Source of the DNA: an uncultured Muribaculaceae bacterium
Lineage (GTDB): Bacteria > Bacteroidota > Bacteroidia > Bacteroidales > Muribaculaceae
DNA: 64,000 bases
Reading direction: 5' to 3'
Assembly: GCA_910579305.1 (NCBI GenBank)
Contig: CAJTTA010000007.1
Coordinates: 1-64,000, forward strand
Below the pieces are notes generated by a model that worked only from the letters and a program-made list of their open reading frames with translations, was not told the DNA's origin and made no database searches. Positions within the stretch are counted from its first letter, which is position 1, and the number at the start of each line of letters is the position of its first letter. Below, piece by piece: positions 44,469 to 53,382 of the stretch. Made by a program: the position numbers and the translations under genes.

Positions 44469-45113
44469 TCAGCACTGTTTTTTTTGAGAGTGCTCCAGAC
44501 AGAAATCGCTCACGGGGCATTCTCCGCACATGGGCTTGCGAGCTTTGCATACGTATCTTCCATGCAGAATGAGCCAGTGATGAGCGTCCGGCAGCATCTC
44601 GGGATCGATATGCCTTACAAGGGCTTTCTCCACAGCGAGCGGGGTGGTGCAATTGCGTGCCAGGCCAAGGCGTCGGCTCACCCGGAAGACATGGGTGTCC
44701 ACCGGCATCGCCGCCTTTCCCCACACTACCGCCAGCATGACATTGGCTGTCTTGCGCCCTACGCCGGGTATGGTCACGAGACTGTCTATATCGCCGGGCA
44801 CTTCGCCTCCGAAGTCGGCTACAAGCTTGCGGGCGGCATTGACAAGGTGACGGCTCTTGTTGTGAGGGAAGGTCACGCTCTTAATGTATGCAAATACCTC
44901 TTCCGGCTCTGCCGCCGCAAGACTTGCCGCATTTGGATATGCCTCGAAGAGAGGCGGAGAGATAATATTGACGCGCTTGTCGGTACACTGCGCCGAGAGG
45001 ATCACAGCCAGCAGCAGATGAAACGGGGTGTCATAATTCAGTTCTGTCTGCGGCGAAGGCATAATCTCACGGAATCGTGAGATTATGCCTTCATATCGGT
45101 CTTTGATAGTCAT
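44469..45113 (-). CDS. nth: Endonuclease III
   Basis: A 214-residue base-excision repair glycosylase/AP lyase for oxidised pyrimidines. It shows the helix-hairpin-helix with LVTIPGVGRKTANVMLAV (catalytic Lys in GRKTAN), the catalytic Asp in MPVDTHVFRVSRRLG, and the iron-sulfur ligands C-x6-C-x2-C-x5-C in VCKARKPMCGECPVSDFC. All key residues are present and length is normal. It lies 8 bp downstream of pheS, presumably one transcript. Confidence 0.97.
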   Translation of the reverse strand: MTIKDRYEGIISRFREIMPSPQTELNYDTPFHLLLAVILSAQCTDKRVNIISPPLFEAYPNAASLAAAEPEEVFAYIKSVTFPHNKSRHLVNAARKLVADFGGEVPGDIDSLVTIPGVGRKTANVMLAVVWGKAAMPVDTHVFRVSRRLGLARNCTTPLAVEKALVRHIDPEMLPDAHHWLILHGRYVCKARKPMCGECPVSDFCLEHSQKKQC

Positions 45114-45121
45114 GCCGACTG

Positions 45122-46150
45122 CTATTTAGCAGCTACGAATTCATCAAGGAAGCGCACGTCATTTTCCGAGAACATGCGCAGGTCTTTGACGCGGTATTTA
45201 AGATTGGTGATGCGCTCTATGCCCATGCCGAAAGCATAACCGGTGTAGGTGCCGGAATCTATGCCGCAGGCCTCAAGCACATTGGGGTCGACCATGCCGC
45301 AGCCGAGAATTTCGACCCATCCGGTGTGCTTGCAGAATCCACATCCCTTGCCTCCGCAGAGATTGCAGGAAATATCCATTTCGGCCGAAGGTTCGGTGAA
45401 GGGGAAGTAGGAGGGGCGCAGGCGTATCCTGGTCTCTGCCCCGAACATCTGTCGGGCAAATGTGAGAAGTACCTGTCTGAGATCGGCGAATGATACATTC
45501 TTGTCGATGTACAGTCCCTCGATCTGGTGAAAGAAGCAGTGCGCTCTGGCGGAGATGGCCTCGTTGCGGTAGACTCGGCCGGGGCATACGATGCGGATAG
45601 GGGGCTTTGCGGTCTCCATGGTGCGGGTCTGCACCGAAGAAGTGTGTGTGCGCAGCAGCACATCGGCCGGATTTCGTGAGATGAAGAAAGTGTCCTGCAT
45701 GTCGCGGGCCGGATGATCATCCGCAAAGTTGAGGGAGGAGAACACGTGCCAGTCATCCTCCACTTCGGGCCCGTCGGCTATGGTGAATCCCATGCGGGCG
45801 AATATGTCGAGCATTTCGGCCTTCACAAGGCTCAGTGGGTGGCGGGTGCCCTGGGGGAGAGGCGTGGCGGTGCGAGTGAGATCGAGAGAGGTCTCAAAGT
45901 CGGCCTCCTCTTTGTCCAGCAGGCTTTGGCGGAGAGAGGCTATGCGCTCTGTGGCAAGAGTCTTGAGTTCATTAAGAAGCTGGCCCACTTCGCGCTTGCT
46001 TTCGGCAGGCACGGAGCGGAAGTCGTTGAACAGCAGAGAAATCTCGCCTTTCTTGCTGAGGTATTGCACACGAAGCTGCTCCACCTCCTCGGCCGAGGAG
46101 GCAGTAAGAGCTGCTATGCGTGACTTGAGTTGATTGATTTTCTCTATCAT
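45122..46150 (-). CDS. pheS: Phenylalanine-tRNA ligase alpha subunit
   Basis: A 342-residue protein, normal PheS length. It has an N-terminal coiled coil (about 1-90, MIEKINQLKSRIAAL), and class II motif 2 around RIVCPGRVYRNEAISARAHC followed by FFHQIEGLYIDKNVSF. Motif 3 is in AFGMGIERITNLKY near the C-terminus. HPLSLVKAEMLDIFARMGF is also typical. It pairs with PheT, encoded far away at 901-3372. Four Cys (SCNLCGGKGCGFC) form a potential zinc knuckle as in many PheS. pheS and nth form a two-gene unit. Confidence 0.97.
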   Translation of the reverse strand: MIEKINQLKSRIAALTASSAEEVEQLRVQYLSKKGEISLLFNDFRSVPAESKREVGQLLNELKTLATERIASLRQSLLDKEEADFETSLDLTRTATPLPQGTRHPLSLVKAEMLDIFARMGFTIADGPEVEDDWHVFSSLNFADDHPARDMQDTFFISRNPADVLLRTHTSSVQTRTMETAKPPIRIVCPGRVYRNEAISARAHCFFHQIEGLYIDKNVSFADLRQVLLTFARQMFGAETRIRLRPSYFPFTEPSAEMDISCNLCGGKGCGFCKHTGWVEILGCGMVDPNVLEACGIDSGTYTGYAFGMGIERITNLKYRVKDLRMFSENDVRFLDEFVAAK

Positions 46151-46530
46151 AATTGGTGATATGCCATTGAGTTCAGGGTATGGCTTGGAGGATGTTAAAA
46201 AAATAAACTTAACGCCGCGAATTTACTAAAAATTTCCTGCATGTGCAAATCCGGTCAGCCGGTGTCTTCGCAAGATTTCAATCAGGGATCGGAAAGAGAA
46301 ACAAGCAAGCCGCATCCATGATAGCCGTACAAGGCTTTGTCATACATGCAAAAGAGTGTATGCAATATGGCAGCCTTCCTGCTGTAAATATTATTGTTTT
46401 AGCCGGAATTGCTCGTTTTTAGGGTAAAAATACGCTTACGAACTATTTTGGCACATTATTTGTTTAACAGTAAACCGCTCTCCAAGCGGATAACCCGAAT
46501 TATAACTCACTACATTTAAATTATATTATT
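46151..46530. other. Long gap between pheS and the OmpA gene
   Basis: About 380 bp. I found no reading frame worth calling. It is A/T-rich near both genes and must hold divergent promoters, but no exact TTTG/TAnnTTTG pair with correct spacing was found on the plus strand. Near-matches (TATTTTG at 46444, TTATTTG at 46456) lie 70-90 bp before the OmpA start. Confidence 0.5.
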
Positions 46531-47700
46531 ATGAAAAAGATGTTACTCTCAGCCGCGCTTTTATGCGGTGTGGCGTCGATGAGCGCCCAACTGAATCTTC
46601 AGAAGCCATCTTTCTTTGACAACTGGTCAATCGGCCTCAATGGTGGCGTAACAACTCCTCTCAATCACGGAGCATTCTTCGGCGACATGCGTGGACTGGT
46701 AGGTCTTCAGCTCCAGAAGCAGATCACTCCGGCCTTCGCTCTCGGCGCAGAAGCAAACTGGGGTGTGAACACTTCCTCATGGCGCGGATATGGCCCTAAG
46801 AGCAGCACTGCCTTCGACAGCCAGTATGTAGGTCTCTACGGCGCTGTGAATCTATTCCAGCTCTTCGCTCCCTACTCCAATGTAACCAATGTCTTCGACA
46901 TGGAGGTAGTAGGTGGTGCAGGATGGGGCCACTACTTTAAGAACGAGCCTGTGGCCGATCACAATTTCTTCGGCACCAAGGTGGGTCTCAATTTCAATTT
47001 CCATCCCTCAAGCCGCGTGACCATCGCCCTGCGTCCTTCAGTAAGCTGGGATATGAGCGATGCCGATGTGAAGTACACTTCAGCCGCATATAATGCCAAT
47101 AAGGGCCAGTTCAATCTTCAGGCCGGCGTCATGGTGGCTCTCGGCAATGGCTTCACTTATTCCGATCCCTACAATCAGGCGGAAATCGATGCTCTCAATG
47201 CCAAGATCAATGGCCTGCGCGGTGATCTCGTGAATGCAGGCAATGCTCTCGCTCAGGCTGCTGCCGACAATCAGGCTCTCGCCGCAGAGCTGCAGGCATG
47301 CCGCAACCGCAAGCCCGAAGTGGTGACTACCACTACTACCACCGACCAGCTCTCCACCGTGCGCTATGTGAACTTCGATCTGGGCCGCTATAACATCACC
47401 GCTTCTCAGATGCCTAATGTGGCTGCTGTGGCTTCTTACCTCAAGAATCATCCCAAGGCAAAGGTGATCATCAAGGGCTACGCTTCTCAGGACGGCCCTG
47501 TGGACGTAAACATCCGTCTTGCCAATCAGCGCGCAGAGTCAGTACGCTCCGCTCTTATCAACAAGTATGGTATCGATCCTTCCCGCATCCAGGCAGAAGG
47601 CCAGGGCATAGGCCACATGTTTGAGGAAGAGAGCTGGAACCGTGTGGCTATCTGCACACTTGAGGCTCCTGCCAAGTCCACTACTACTGTGACTAAATAA
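46531..47700 (+). CDS. OmpA-family outer-membrane protein
   Basis: A 389-residue protein. It has a signal peptide (KKMLLSAALLCGVASMSA), a beta-barrel-like N-terminal domain (about 25-215, with aromatic-rich alternating strands) and a short coiled-coil linker (EIDALNAKINGLRGDLVNA). The C-terminal OmpA peptidoglycan-binding domain (about 275-385) contains VIIKGYASQDGPVDVNIRLA followed by the NQRAESVRSAL segment. It anchors the outer membrane to peptidoglycan and in Bacteroidales such proteins are very abundant. Codon use is very regular and favours C-ending codons more than the neighbours do, which fits high expression. A strong hairpin follows at 47783-47823. Confidence 0.93.
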   Translation: MKKMLLSAALLCGVASMSAQLNLQKPSFFDNWSIGLNGGVTTPLNHGAFFGDMRGLVGLQLQKQITPAFALGAEANWGVNTSSWRGYGPKSSTAFDSQYVGLYGAVNLFQLFAPYSNVTNVFDMEVVGGAGWGHYFKNEPVADHNFFGTKVGLNFNFHPSSRVTIALRPSVSWDMSDADVKYTSAAYNANKGQFNLQAGVMVALGNGFTYSDPYNQAEIDALNAKINGLRGDLVNAGNALAQAAADNQALAAELQACRNRKPEVVTTTTTTDQLSTVRYVNFDLGRYNITASQMPNVAAVASYLKNHPKAKVIIKGYASQDGPVDVNIRLANQRAESVRSALINKYGIDPSRIQAEGQGIGHMFEEESWNRVAICTLEAPAKSTTTVTK

Positions 47701-47782
47701 GACAAAAAGATAATGACGGCTCAGTCATCCCGATGCATAAAGGGTTGAAATAGGCAAGAGCCGTAAAAGTAATTTCAATAAT

Positions 47783-47823
47783 GAGTGCGGACGCTCTTTC
47801 TTCGGAAAGCGGCGCCCGCACTC
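47783..47823 (+). terminator. Terminator of the OmpA gene
   Basis: GAGTGCGG...CGC pairs with GCG...CCCGCACTC around a UUCG-type centre (TTTCTTCGGAAA), followed by TTTGC. It is a good hairpin with only a short T run. Confidence 0.6.
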
Positions 47824-47867
47824 TTTGCATTGAATGCCGGACGGATATGCCGCAGGGATGCAGATAT

Positions 47868-47898
47868 TTTGCGGGTAAAGATTTTTTAACTAATTTTG
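47868..47898 (+). promoter_or_regulatory. Promoter of the SulP transporter gene
   Basis: TTTG at 47868-47871, a 19-bp spacer, TAATTTTG at 47891-47898. An exact consensus match; the leader is about 55 nt. Confidence 0.75.
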
Positions 47899-47959
47899 CG
47901 GCCTCATTCGGAGGCTTTTTGCCTGCCGGATCTGTTCGGAACTATATTTAATCAGTGTT

Positions 47960-49669
47960 ATGAGCTATTTACCAAAGCCGGATTTTAATCCGGCACTTTT
48001 CTCTTCACTCAAAGGGTATTCCGCCGCTTCATTCAAGCGTGATCTCGTGGCGGGCATTGTGGTGGGCATAGTGGCCCTGCCGCTTGCCATAGCATTCGGC
48101 ATTGCCAGCGGAGTGGCTCCTTCCGTAGGCCTTGTCACGGCCATCATAGGCGGATTCATAGTGTCGGCCCTGGGCGGCAATTCGGTGCAGATAGGTGGCC
48201 CCACAGGCGCTTTCATTGTCATAGTCTATAATATCATAGCCATGTATGGACTCACTGGCCTGGCCATAGCCACGTTTATGGCCGGATGCATACTGGTGTT
48301 GATGGGCTTGTGTCATCTTGGCACCGTGATCAAGTTCATTCCATATCCTATCGTAGTGGGATTCACCGCAGGTATAGCCCTCACTATCTTTTCCACGCAG
48401 ATGCCGGATTTCTTCGGCCTCGACATTCAGGAGGGAGTCCCTGCCGGATTCATAGCGAAGTGGGGAGTATATTTCAGGCATTTTGCCGACATGTCTCCAC
48501 TCACTCTCGGGGTAGGTCTCGTCACTCTCATATTGATCATTGTCACTCCGAAGTTGTCGCACAAGCTTCCTGGCGTGCTCACAGCCATAGTGCTCGTGAC
48601 GCTTGCGGTGTGGCTCCTTAAGGAATATTGTGGAATTGAGGGTATCACCACTATAGGTGACCGTTTTGGCTCGATGAGCACGTCGCTGCCCATGCCTCAC
48701 GCAATAGGCTTCAATCTGGAGTCGATGAATCTGTTGCTGCCGTCGGCATTCACCATAGCCATGCTCGGCGCTATAGAGTCGCTGCTCAGCGCCACTGTGG
48801 CCGACGGCGTGACAGGCGGACGCACCAACTGCAATACGGAGCTTATAGGGCAAGGTGTGGCCAATGTCGTGGTGCCTCTGTTTGGCGGCATACCGGTCAC
48901 CGGCGCCATTGCGCGCACCATGACCAATATCACCAACGGAGGCCGCACTCCTGTGGCCGGAATAGTGCATGCCGTGGTGCTGCTGCTCATAGCCCTGTTT
49001 GCCATGCCTCTCATCAATCTTGTGCCTATGAGCTGCCTGGCGGCCGTGCTCATTGTGGTGAGCTACAATATGAGCGGCTGGCGCACGATCGTGGGTATGG
49101 CCGGAAACCCCAAGGGTGACATATGGGTGATGCTTGTGACGTTCCTGCTCACCGTTATTTTTGATCTCACGATAGCGATAGAGATCGGCATGCTGCTGGC
49201 CGTGGTGGTGTTCCTGCGGCGCGTCACGGAGAACACCACTGTCCGCATGTATGGCCGTCAGCTGGATGCGGCCGATGGCACGGATATGTCAACGCATGAA
49301 GTGCTCGACCTGGCGCAGGGAGTGTCGGTCTATGAGATAGACGGCCCGTTCTTCTTCGGCGCGGCTACGAAGTTTGATGAGATGGTGCGTCTTGCTCCGC
49401 ATGACACTCCAAGAGTGCGTATCATACGCATGCGCAAGGTGCCTTTCATAGATTCTACAGGTCTTCATAATCTTCAGTTGCTCATAGAATCATCCCAGCG
49501 TGAAGGAATACAGATTGTGCTCTCAGGCGTGCAGGATAATGTGCGGGACACTCTTGAGAAAAGCCATATTCTCCAACTCATAGGAAAAGCCAATATATGC
49601 AGCCACATATCCGCTGCTGTGGTGGTGGCCAATAAGCTTGCCGAAAGCAAGAGCGCGAAGCAGGATTAA
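47960..49669 (+). CDS. SulP-family inorganic anion transporter
   Basis: A 569-residue polytopic protein of the SLC26/SulP family, which moves sulfate, bicarbonate or related anions across the inner membrane. The first helices hold RDLVAGIVVGIVALPLAIAF and then GGNSVQIGGPTGAFIV (the SulP substrate-site pattern). The core ends with the transmembrane segment EIGMLLAVVVFLRRV. A cytoplasmic STAS domain (about 445-555) has DGPFFFGAATKFDEM and the phospho-loop-like VPFIDSTGLHNLQLL. It stands alone between a promoter and a hairpin terminator. Bicarbonate or sulfate cannot be distinguished. Confidence 0.94.
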   Translation: MSYLPKPDFNPALFSSLKGYSAASFKRDLVAGIVVGIVALPLAIAFGIASGVAPSVGLVTAIIGGFIVSALGGNSVQIGGPTGAFIVIVYNIIAMYGLTGLAIATFMAGCILVLMGLCHLGTVIKFIPYPIVVGFTAGIALTIFSTQMPDFFGLDIQEGVPAGFIAKWGVYFRHFADMSPLTLGVGLVTLILIIVTPKLSHKLPGVLTAIVLVTLAVWLLKEYCGIEGITTIGDRFGSMSTSLPMPHAIGFNLESMNLLLPSAFTIAMLGAIESLLSATVADGVTGGRTNCNTELIGQGVANVVVPLFGGIPVTGAIARTMTNITNGGRTPVAGIVHAVVLLLIALFAMPLINLVPMSCLAAVLIVVSYNMSGWRTIVGMAGNPKGDIWVMLVTFLLTVIFDLTIAIEIGMLLAVVVFLRRVTENTTVRMYGRQLDAADGTDMSTHEVLDLAQGVSVYEIDGPFFFGAATKFDEMVRLAPHDTPRVRIIRMRKVPFIDSTGLHNLQLLIESSQREGIQIVLSGVQDNVRDTLEKSHILQLIGKANICSHISAAVVVANKLAESKSAKQD

Positions 49670-49689
49670 TACTGCCGCGCGCTCTCTTG

Positions 49690-49721
49690 AAGGCCGGATG
49701 TCCTGCGGGATAGCCGGCCTT
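49690..49721 (+). terminator. Terminator between the SulP and GH13 genes
   Basis: AAGGCCGG (49690-49697) pairs with CCGGCCTT (49714-49721). TATTGTATT follows on the plus strand, with an A/T-rich side on the minus strand too, so it may serve both converging genes. Confidence 0.65.
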
Positions 49722-49741
49722 ATTGTATTGCAGAAGGTTTT

Positions 49742-51142
49742 TTATTTGCCTGTCATGACGATGTATTGCCAGGGCTCCAGTTCAGACGGTAATTCAGCCG
49801 GTTCCGAAGTGAAGTAGTTGGTCTTGCCGGAGGTGGAGGGAGCCTCTCCTTTCCACCGGAGCGGCTGCTTCTTGTCGCTGAGATTGATTATTACCGTGAT
49901 CTCGTCATCGGGAAGAGTGCGGGAGAAGGCATAGATGTCATTGCTCTTTGTGAGATGGCGGAGCATCTCGCCTCCGCGTTTGCCTGCGCGCAGGCAAGGA
50001 TGTTTGTGCTTGAGAGCGTTGAGCATGCTATAGAACGCGGTAAACTCATTGGCTGTATAATCGGGAGTGACGGGGTCGGTCTCGAAGAATTCTAACGGGT
50101 GGTTGAAGCCTACTTCCTGGCCTGTGTACATCAAGGGCATTCCTGGAAGCGTGTAGCTGAGCACGGCGAATGCTCCCATGCCGCGGCCATAGCGTTCGAA
50201 CTCTGTGCCCTCCCAGGAATTAAGGTCATGATTGGTCACCATGTTCATCCTGTAGCTGTCCTGGGGGTAGGAGCGTGTCTGTTCTGCGAGCAGGGAGTCG
50301 ATGGCACGGGCATCGCACTTCGGGAGTTTCTGATTGTGCTCACGGGCGTAGGCATTCACACCCTGAGTCGCGGCAATAGCGTTGAAGACATCTTTCATGG
50401 GCCATGCATAGTCGGCGTCGAATGCCGCACGGCAAAGCTCAGGTTTCGATGCCTCGGCAAGCATGAATATGGGTTTGAGTTTCTGGAGTTCTGTGCGAGC
50501 CTCCTCCCAGAAATCAGTGGGTACTTCCATGGCCACGTCGCAGCGGTAGCCGTCTATGTCTGCCTCTGTGATCCAGAATTTGAGGGCATCGATCATTGCG
50601 TCGCGCATGGCACGGTTGGAGTAATCGAATTTGTAAGTGTCAGTCCAGTCAAACGGGCCGAACATCTCTCCTTTTTCATTGCGTGCATAGAACTCGGGAC
50701 GCTCTTTGACCCACGGGTTGTCGCAGCCGGAGTGATTGCACACTTCATCGAGTATCACCTTCATCCCCAGTGCGTGTGCGCGGCTCACGAAGTCTTTGAG
50801 ATCATCGATGGTGCCGAATTCCGGATTAACAGCCTTGTAGTCTTTCACGGCATAGTAGGAACCGAGCGTGCCCTTGCGGTTCAGCTCGCTTATGGGGTGG
50901 ATAGGCATGAGCCACACTATGTCTATGCCAAGTTGCTTGAGGCGGGGAAGCTCATAGCCCAGGCTTTTGAGTGTGCGGCCTGATGTGCCCTGACGCACAT
51001 TTGCCTCATAAATCACGGCCGATTCGGCCCATTCGGGATGTATGGCACGCGTAGTCTCTGTGCCGTATTCCTGTGCTGACGCGGCTGGCGCGAAAGCTGA
51101 TGCGGCGGCGATCATCATCGCTGCCAGTGTCTTCTGATTCAT
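49742..51142 (-). CDS. Secreted GH13 alpha-amylase-family enzyme
   Basis: 466 residues from the ATG at 51142, which gives a clean signal peptide (KTLAAMMIAAASAFAPAASA); an in-frame ATG at 51184 would add 14 residues and overlap the flippase gene. It has a single GH13 barrel: GIDIVWLMPIHPISELN, MKVILDEVCNHSG (region I), DGYRCDVAMEVP with the nucleophile Asp (about 197), the acid/base Glu in IFMLAEASKPEL (about 228) and VTNHDLNSW (about 304). It would cleave alpha-glucans in the periplasm or outside. The C-terminal domain is a small beta-sandwich. It lies 19 bp after the flippase gene. No SusC/D pair is adjacent. Confidence 0.92.
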   Translation of the reverse strand: MNQKTLAAMMIAAASAFAPAASAQEYGTETTRAIHPEWAESAVIYEANVRQGTSGRTLKSLGYELPRLKQLGIDIVWLMPIHPISELNRKGTLGSYYAVKDYKAVNPEFGTIDDLKDFVSRAHALGMKVILDEVCNHSGCDNPWVKERPEFYARNEKGEMFGPFDWTDTYKFDYSNRAMRDAMIDALKFWITEADIDGYRCDVAMEVPTDFWEEARTELQKLKPIFMLAEASKPELCRAAFDADYAWPMKDVFNAIAATQGVNAYAREHNQKLPKCDARAIDSLLAEQTRSYPQDSYRMNMVTNHDLNSWEGTEFERYGRGMGAFAVLSYTLPGMPLMYTGQEVGFNHPLEFFETDPVTPDYTANEFTAFYSMLNALKHKHPCLRAGKRGGEMLRHLTKSNDIYAFSRTLPDDEITVIINLSDKKQPLRWKGEAPSTSGKTNYFTSEPAELPSELEPWQYIVMTGK

Positions 51143-51161
51143 AATTTGCGTATATTGAATT

Positions 51162-52616
51162 TTATCGATGAAATCGGGATGCAATGTGTCGTAATGCCTC
51201 TTTAAGTAGAGAGTCGTGGCTTAAATGGAGGATAGCTGTATAGATGCCGAGACCCACGGTGCACTGTATTGTTATAATGATTATGGCAGGCAGGTCAAGG
51301 AGCGTTGCCAGCAGCATCGCTGCGAGGGCAGGCAGGAGTGGTGGCAGGTATTTCCACAAGGCAGTGGAGAGTGAGCGCATGGTGCAACCTGTAGCTCTCC
51401 GCACGCGCCATAAGATATAGGCATATGTTATGCAAGAGGCGGCAAACTGCCCCCACACGAGTGCTTCCACACTTTTCAGGGGCATGGTGAGCAGAATTGC
51501 AATGACAATGGTGGAGTCCTTCACGGTCTCTATCATGATAAGGCTTTTGGCGTAGCCGAGCGACAGGAGATAGTTGGTGCATAGGGATATGTAGACAATG
51601 AGCACCCCGCGCATCATCAGGATCTGAAACAGCGGAATAGCCTCATCCCATTTTGTGCCGAAGAGCACGTGAAACAGCGGAGCGGCCATTACTGTGAGAG
51701 CGCACATGAATGGAAGGGTTATGAAGCCTGTGAAGCGGGCCACCTTGAGCATCATTTCTTTGAATAGCACGGCATCATCCTGGAAGCGTGCGAGCAATGG
51801 CACGAAAGTGGCTGTGACTATCTGGGAGAGGGAGGCGCTTCCCATCTTGCTCCATTTATCGGCCTGAGTATATATGCCGAGAGATACAAGGGAGATAAAT
51901 CCTATTACGAATGAATAGATGTGGAGAAATACGGTGTTGAGAAAAGATGAGAAGAAGACTCCTAACCCTACTCGGTATATGCTCTTTAAGGAATGAAGGG
52001 AGAAGACGGGACGCGGGCGCCATCCGCCGGTGATCCATAGCCATATGGTCTTGCATGCGGCAAGCACAATGGTCTGCCATACGAGAGCCCATGCACCTGC
52101 GCCTGTCAGGGCAAGATATATGCCTGAGGCTCCCGAGAGAATCAGTCCAAGCAGATTGGCTATGGCTATCTGCTTGACGTTCATTTCTTTCATGAGCCTG
52201 TTGGTCTGCACTATTCCCAGGCCGTTGAGAATGAAGCTTATGAACATCACGCGGCATAACGGGATGAGTCGCAGGTCATTATGGAACAGGCGGGCGATGA
52301 GAGGCGCACACAGGTAGAGAATGATATAAATGACTATGCTGACGGCGAGATTGAACCAGAATACGGTGCTGTAATCTCGCTCGGAAGGTGCTTTCTTCTG
52401 AAGCAGTGCCGCTCCGAATCCGCTGTCTACAAACAGGATGCCGAAAGCCTGGAAGATGAGGATGACACCCACGAGGCCGAAATCGCTTTTCGACAGCACA
52501 TTGGCCAGCACTATGCCTGTTACGGCATAGAGTATCTGCGATGAGAATCGGTCAATGGTATTCCATTTCAGCGTGCGCGCTGTGGCGTTGCGCAGAGAGC
52601 GGGTGTCTACACTCAT
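51162..52616 (-). CDS. Wzx-like polysaccharide flippase
   Basis: A 484-residue polytopic protein of the MOP exporter superfamily (lipopolysaccharide biosynthesis/flippase type) with about 14 helices. N-terminal LKWNTIDRFSSQILYAVTGI and KSDFGLVGVILIFQAFG are typical of this branch, as is SLGIYTQADKWSKMGSASLS. It would flip lipid-linked sugar units to the periplasm. It is 28 kb from the wza-wzz-wzy-GT2 cluster, which lacks a flippase of its own, so it could serve that cluster, but this is only inferred. Confidence 0.88.
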   Translation of the reverse strand: MSVDTRSLRNATARTLKWNTIDRFSSQILYAVTGIVLANVLSKSDFGLVGVILIFQAFGILFVDSGFGAALLQKKAPSERDYSTVFWFNLAVSIVIYIILYLCAPLIARLFHNDLRLIPLCRVMFISFILNGLGIVQTNRLMKEMNVKQIAIANLLGLILSGASGIYLALTGAGAWALVWQTIVLAACKTIWLWITGGWRPRPVFSLHSLKSIYRVGLGVFFSSFLNTVFLHIYSFVIGFISLVSLGIYTQADKWSKMGSASLSQIVTATFVPLLARFQDDAVLFKEMMLKVARFTGFITLPFMCALTVMAAPLFHVLFGTKWDEAIPLFQILMMRGVLIVYISLCTNYLLSLGYAKSLIMIETVKDSTIVIAILLTMPLKSVEALVWGQFAASCITYAYILWRVRRATGCTMRSLSTALWKYLPPLLPALAAMLLATLLDLPAIIIITIQCTVGLGIYTAILHLSHDSLLKEALRHIASRFHR

Positions 52617-52652
52617 ATTATGGCGCTTTCATCGGCAATTTTAAATGTGTGC

Positions 52653-53348
52653 TTATTCTAACGGAAGAAGCTTGCCTAATCCGGATTTTGTGATTTTATC
52701 GGGTGTGCCTCTATAGTAGACGCGGGTTGATCCGAGTCCTTTAAGCACAATCTCCTTAGGATAGCAGTAAATCTCGCCGCCTCCGAGCACATGGCATGTC
52801 ACTTTGTCGGCATAAAGATCATGAGCCTCTATCGAGCCGGTGCCTGTGAGCTTGAGGAGTGTGTCTTCACCATGACCGGAAAGGCGCACTTTGCCATTGC
52901 CTGTGGCGAGAATCCCGATTACTCTATGGGCATTAATTCCGCTCACTTCAAGATTGCCGTTGCCTATCAGAACCGCTTTGAATTTAGCGCATTTGGCGGG
53001 GTTGACCACACTCACCTTTTTTTCTGAGTCGCTTTGCACGGATTCAAGAATATCCGTGTAGACATAAATGTGAGGAATACGATCGGTTTTATCGGCAAAA
53101 TCAGGTGATGCCATGACTTTCAGCCGCGAGGGCTTGCTCTTATCGAGGATTACGGCATCGGCCATCTCATCTTCCGTGAAGAATCTTACATATCCCACGG
53201 AGTCGGGCAGGAATTTGCATGTGACCCGGATATTATTCACTACTTCAAGTGATGCAAACGCTCCTACTTTGAGTTCATGCCAGCGTCCGCCGCACATGGC
53301 TGTGACCGCCATGCTTAATGTTGCTATAAGAAATAGGATTCTTTTCAT
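52653..53348 (-). CDS. GIN-domain (DUF2807) protein
   Basis: A 231-residue exported protein with a signal peptide (RILFLIATLSMAVTAMCG). The mature part begins with VGAFASLEVVNNIRVTCKFL, as in DUF2807/GIN-domain proteins. It continues as a right-handed beta-helix-like series of repeated short strands (VLIGNGNLEVSGINAHRVIG, then GNGKVRLSGHGEDTL and GTGSIEAHDLYADKVTC). Such proteins are putative adhesion or surface proteins of the Bacteroidetes with no known activity. It lies 36 bp before the flippase gene. Confidence 0.85.
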   Translation of the reverse strand: MKRILFLIATLSMAVTAMCGGRWHELKVGAFASLEVVNNIRVTCKFLPDSVGYVRFFTEDEMADAVILDKSKPSRLKVMASPDFADKTDRIPHIYVYTDILESVQSDSEKKVSVVNPAKCAKFKAVLIGNGNLEVSGINAHRVIGILATGNGKVRLSGHGEDTLLKLTGTGSIEAHDLYADKVTCHVLGGGEIYCYPKEIVLKGLGSTRVYYRGTPDKITKSGLGKLLPLE

Positions 53349-53382
53349 ATGATATGGATAATAAGATTAATGCCAATTGTGC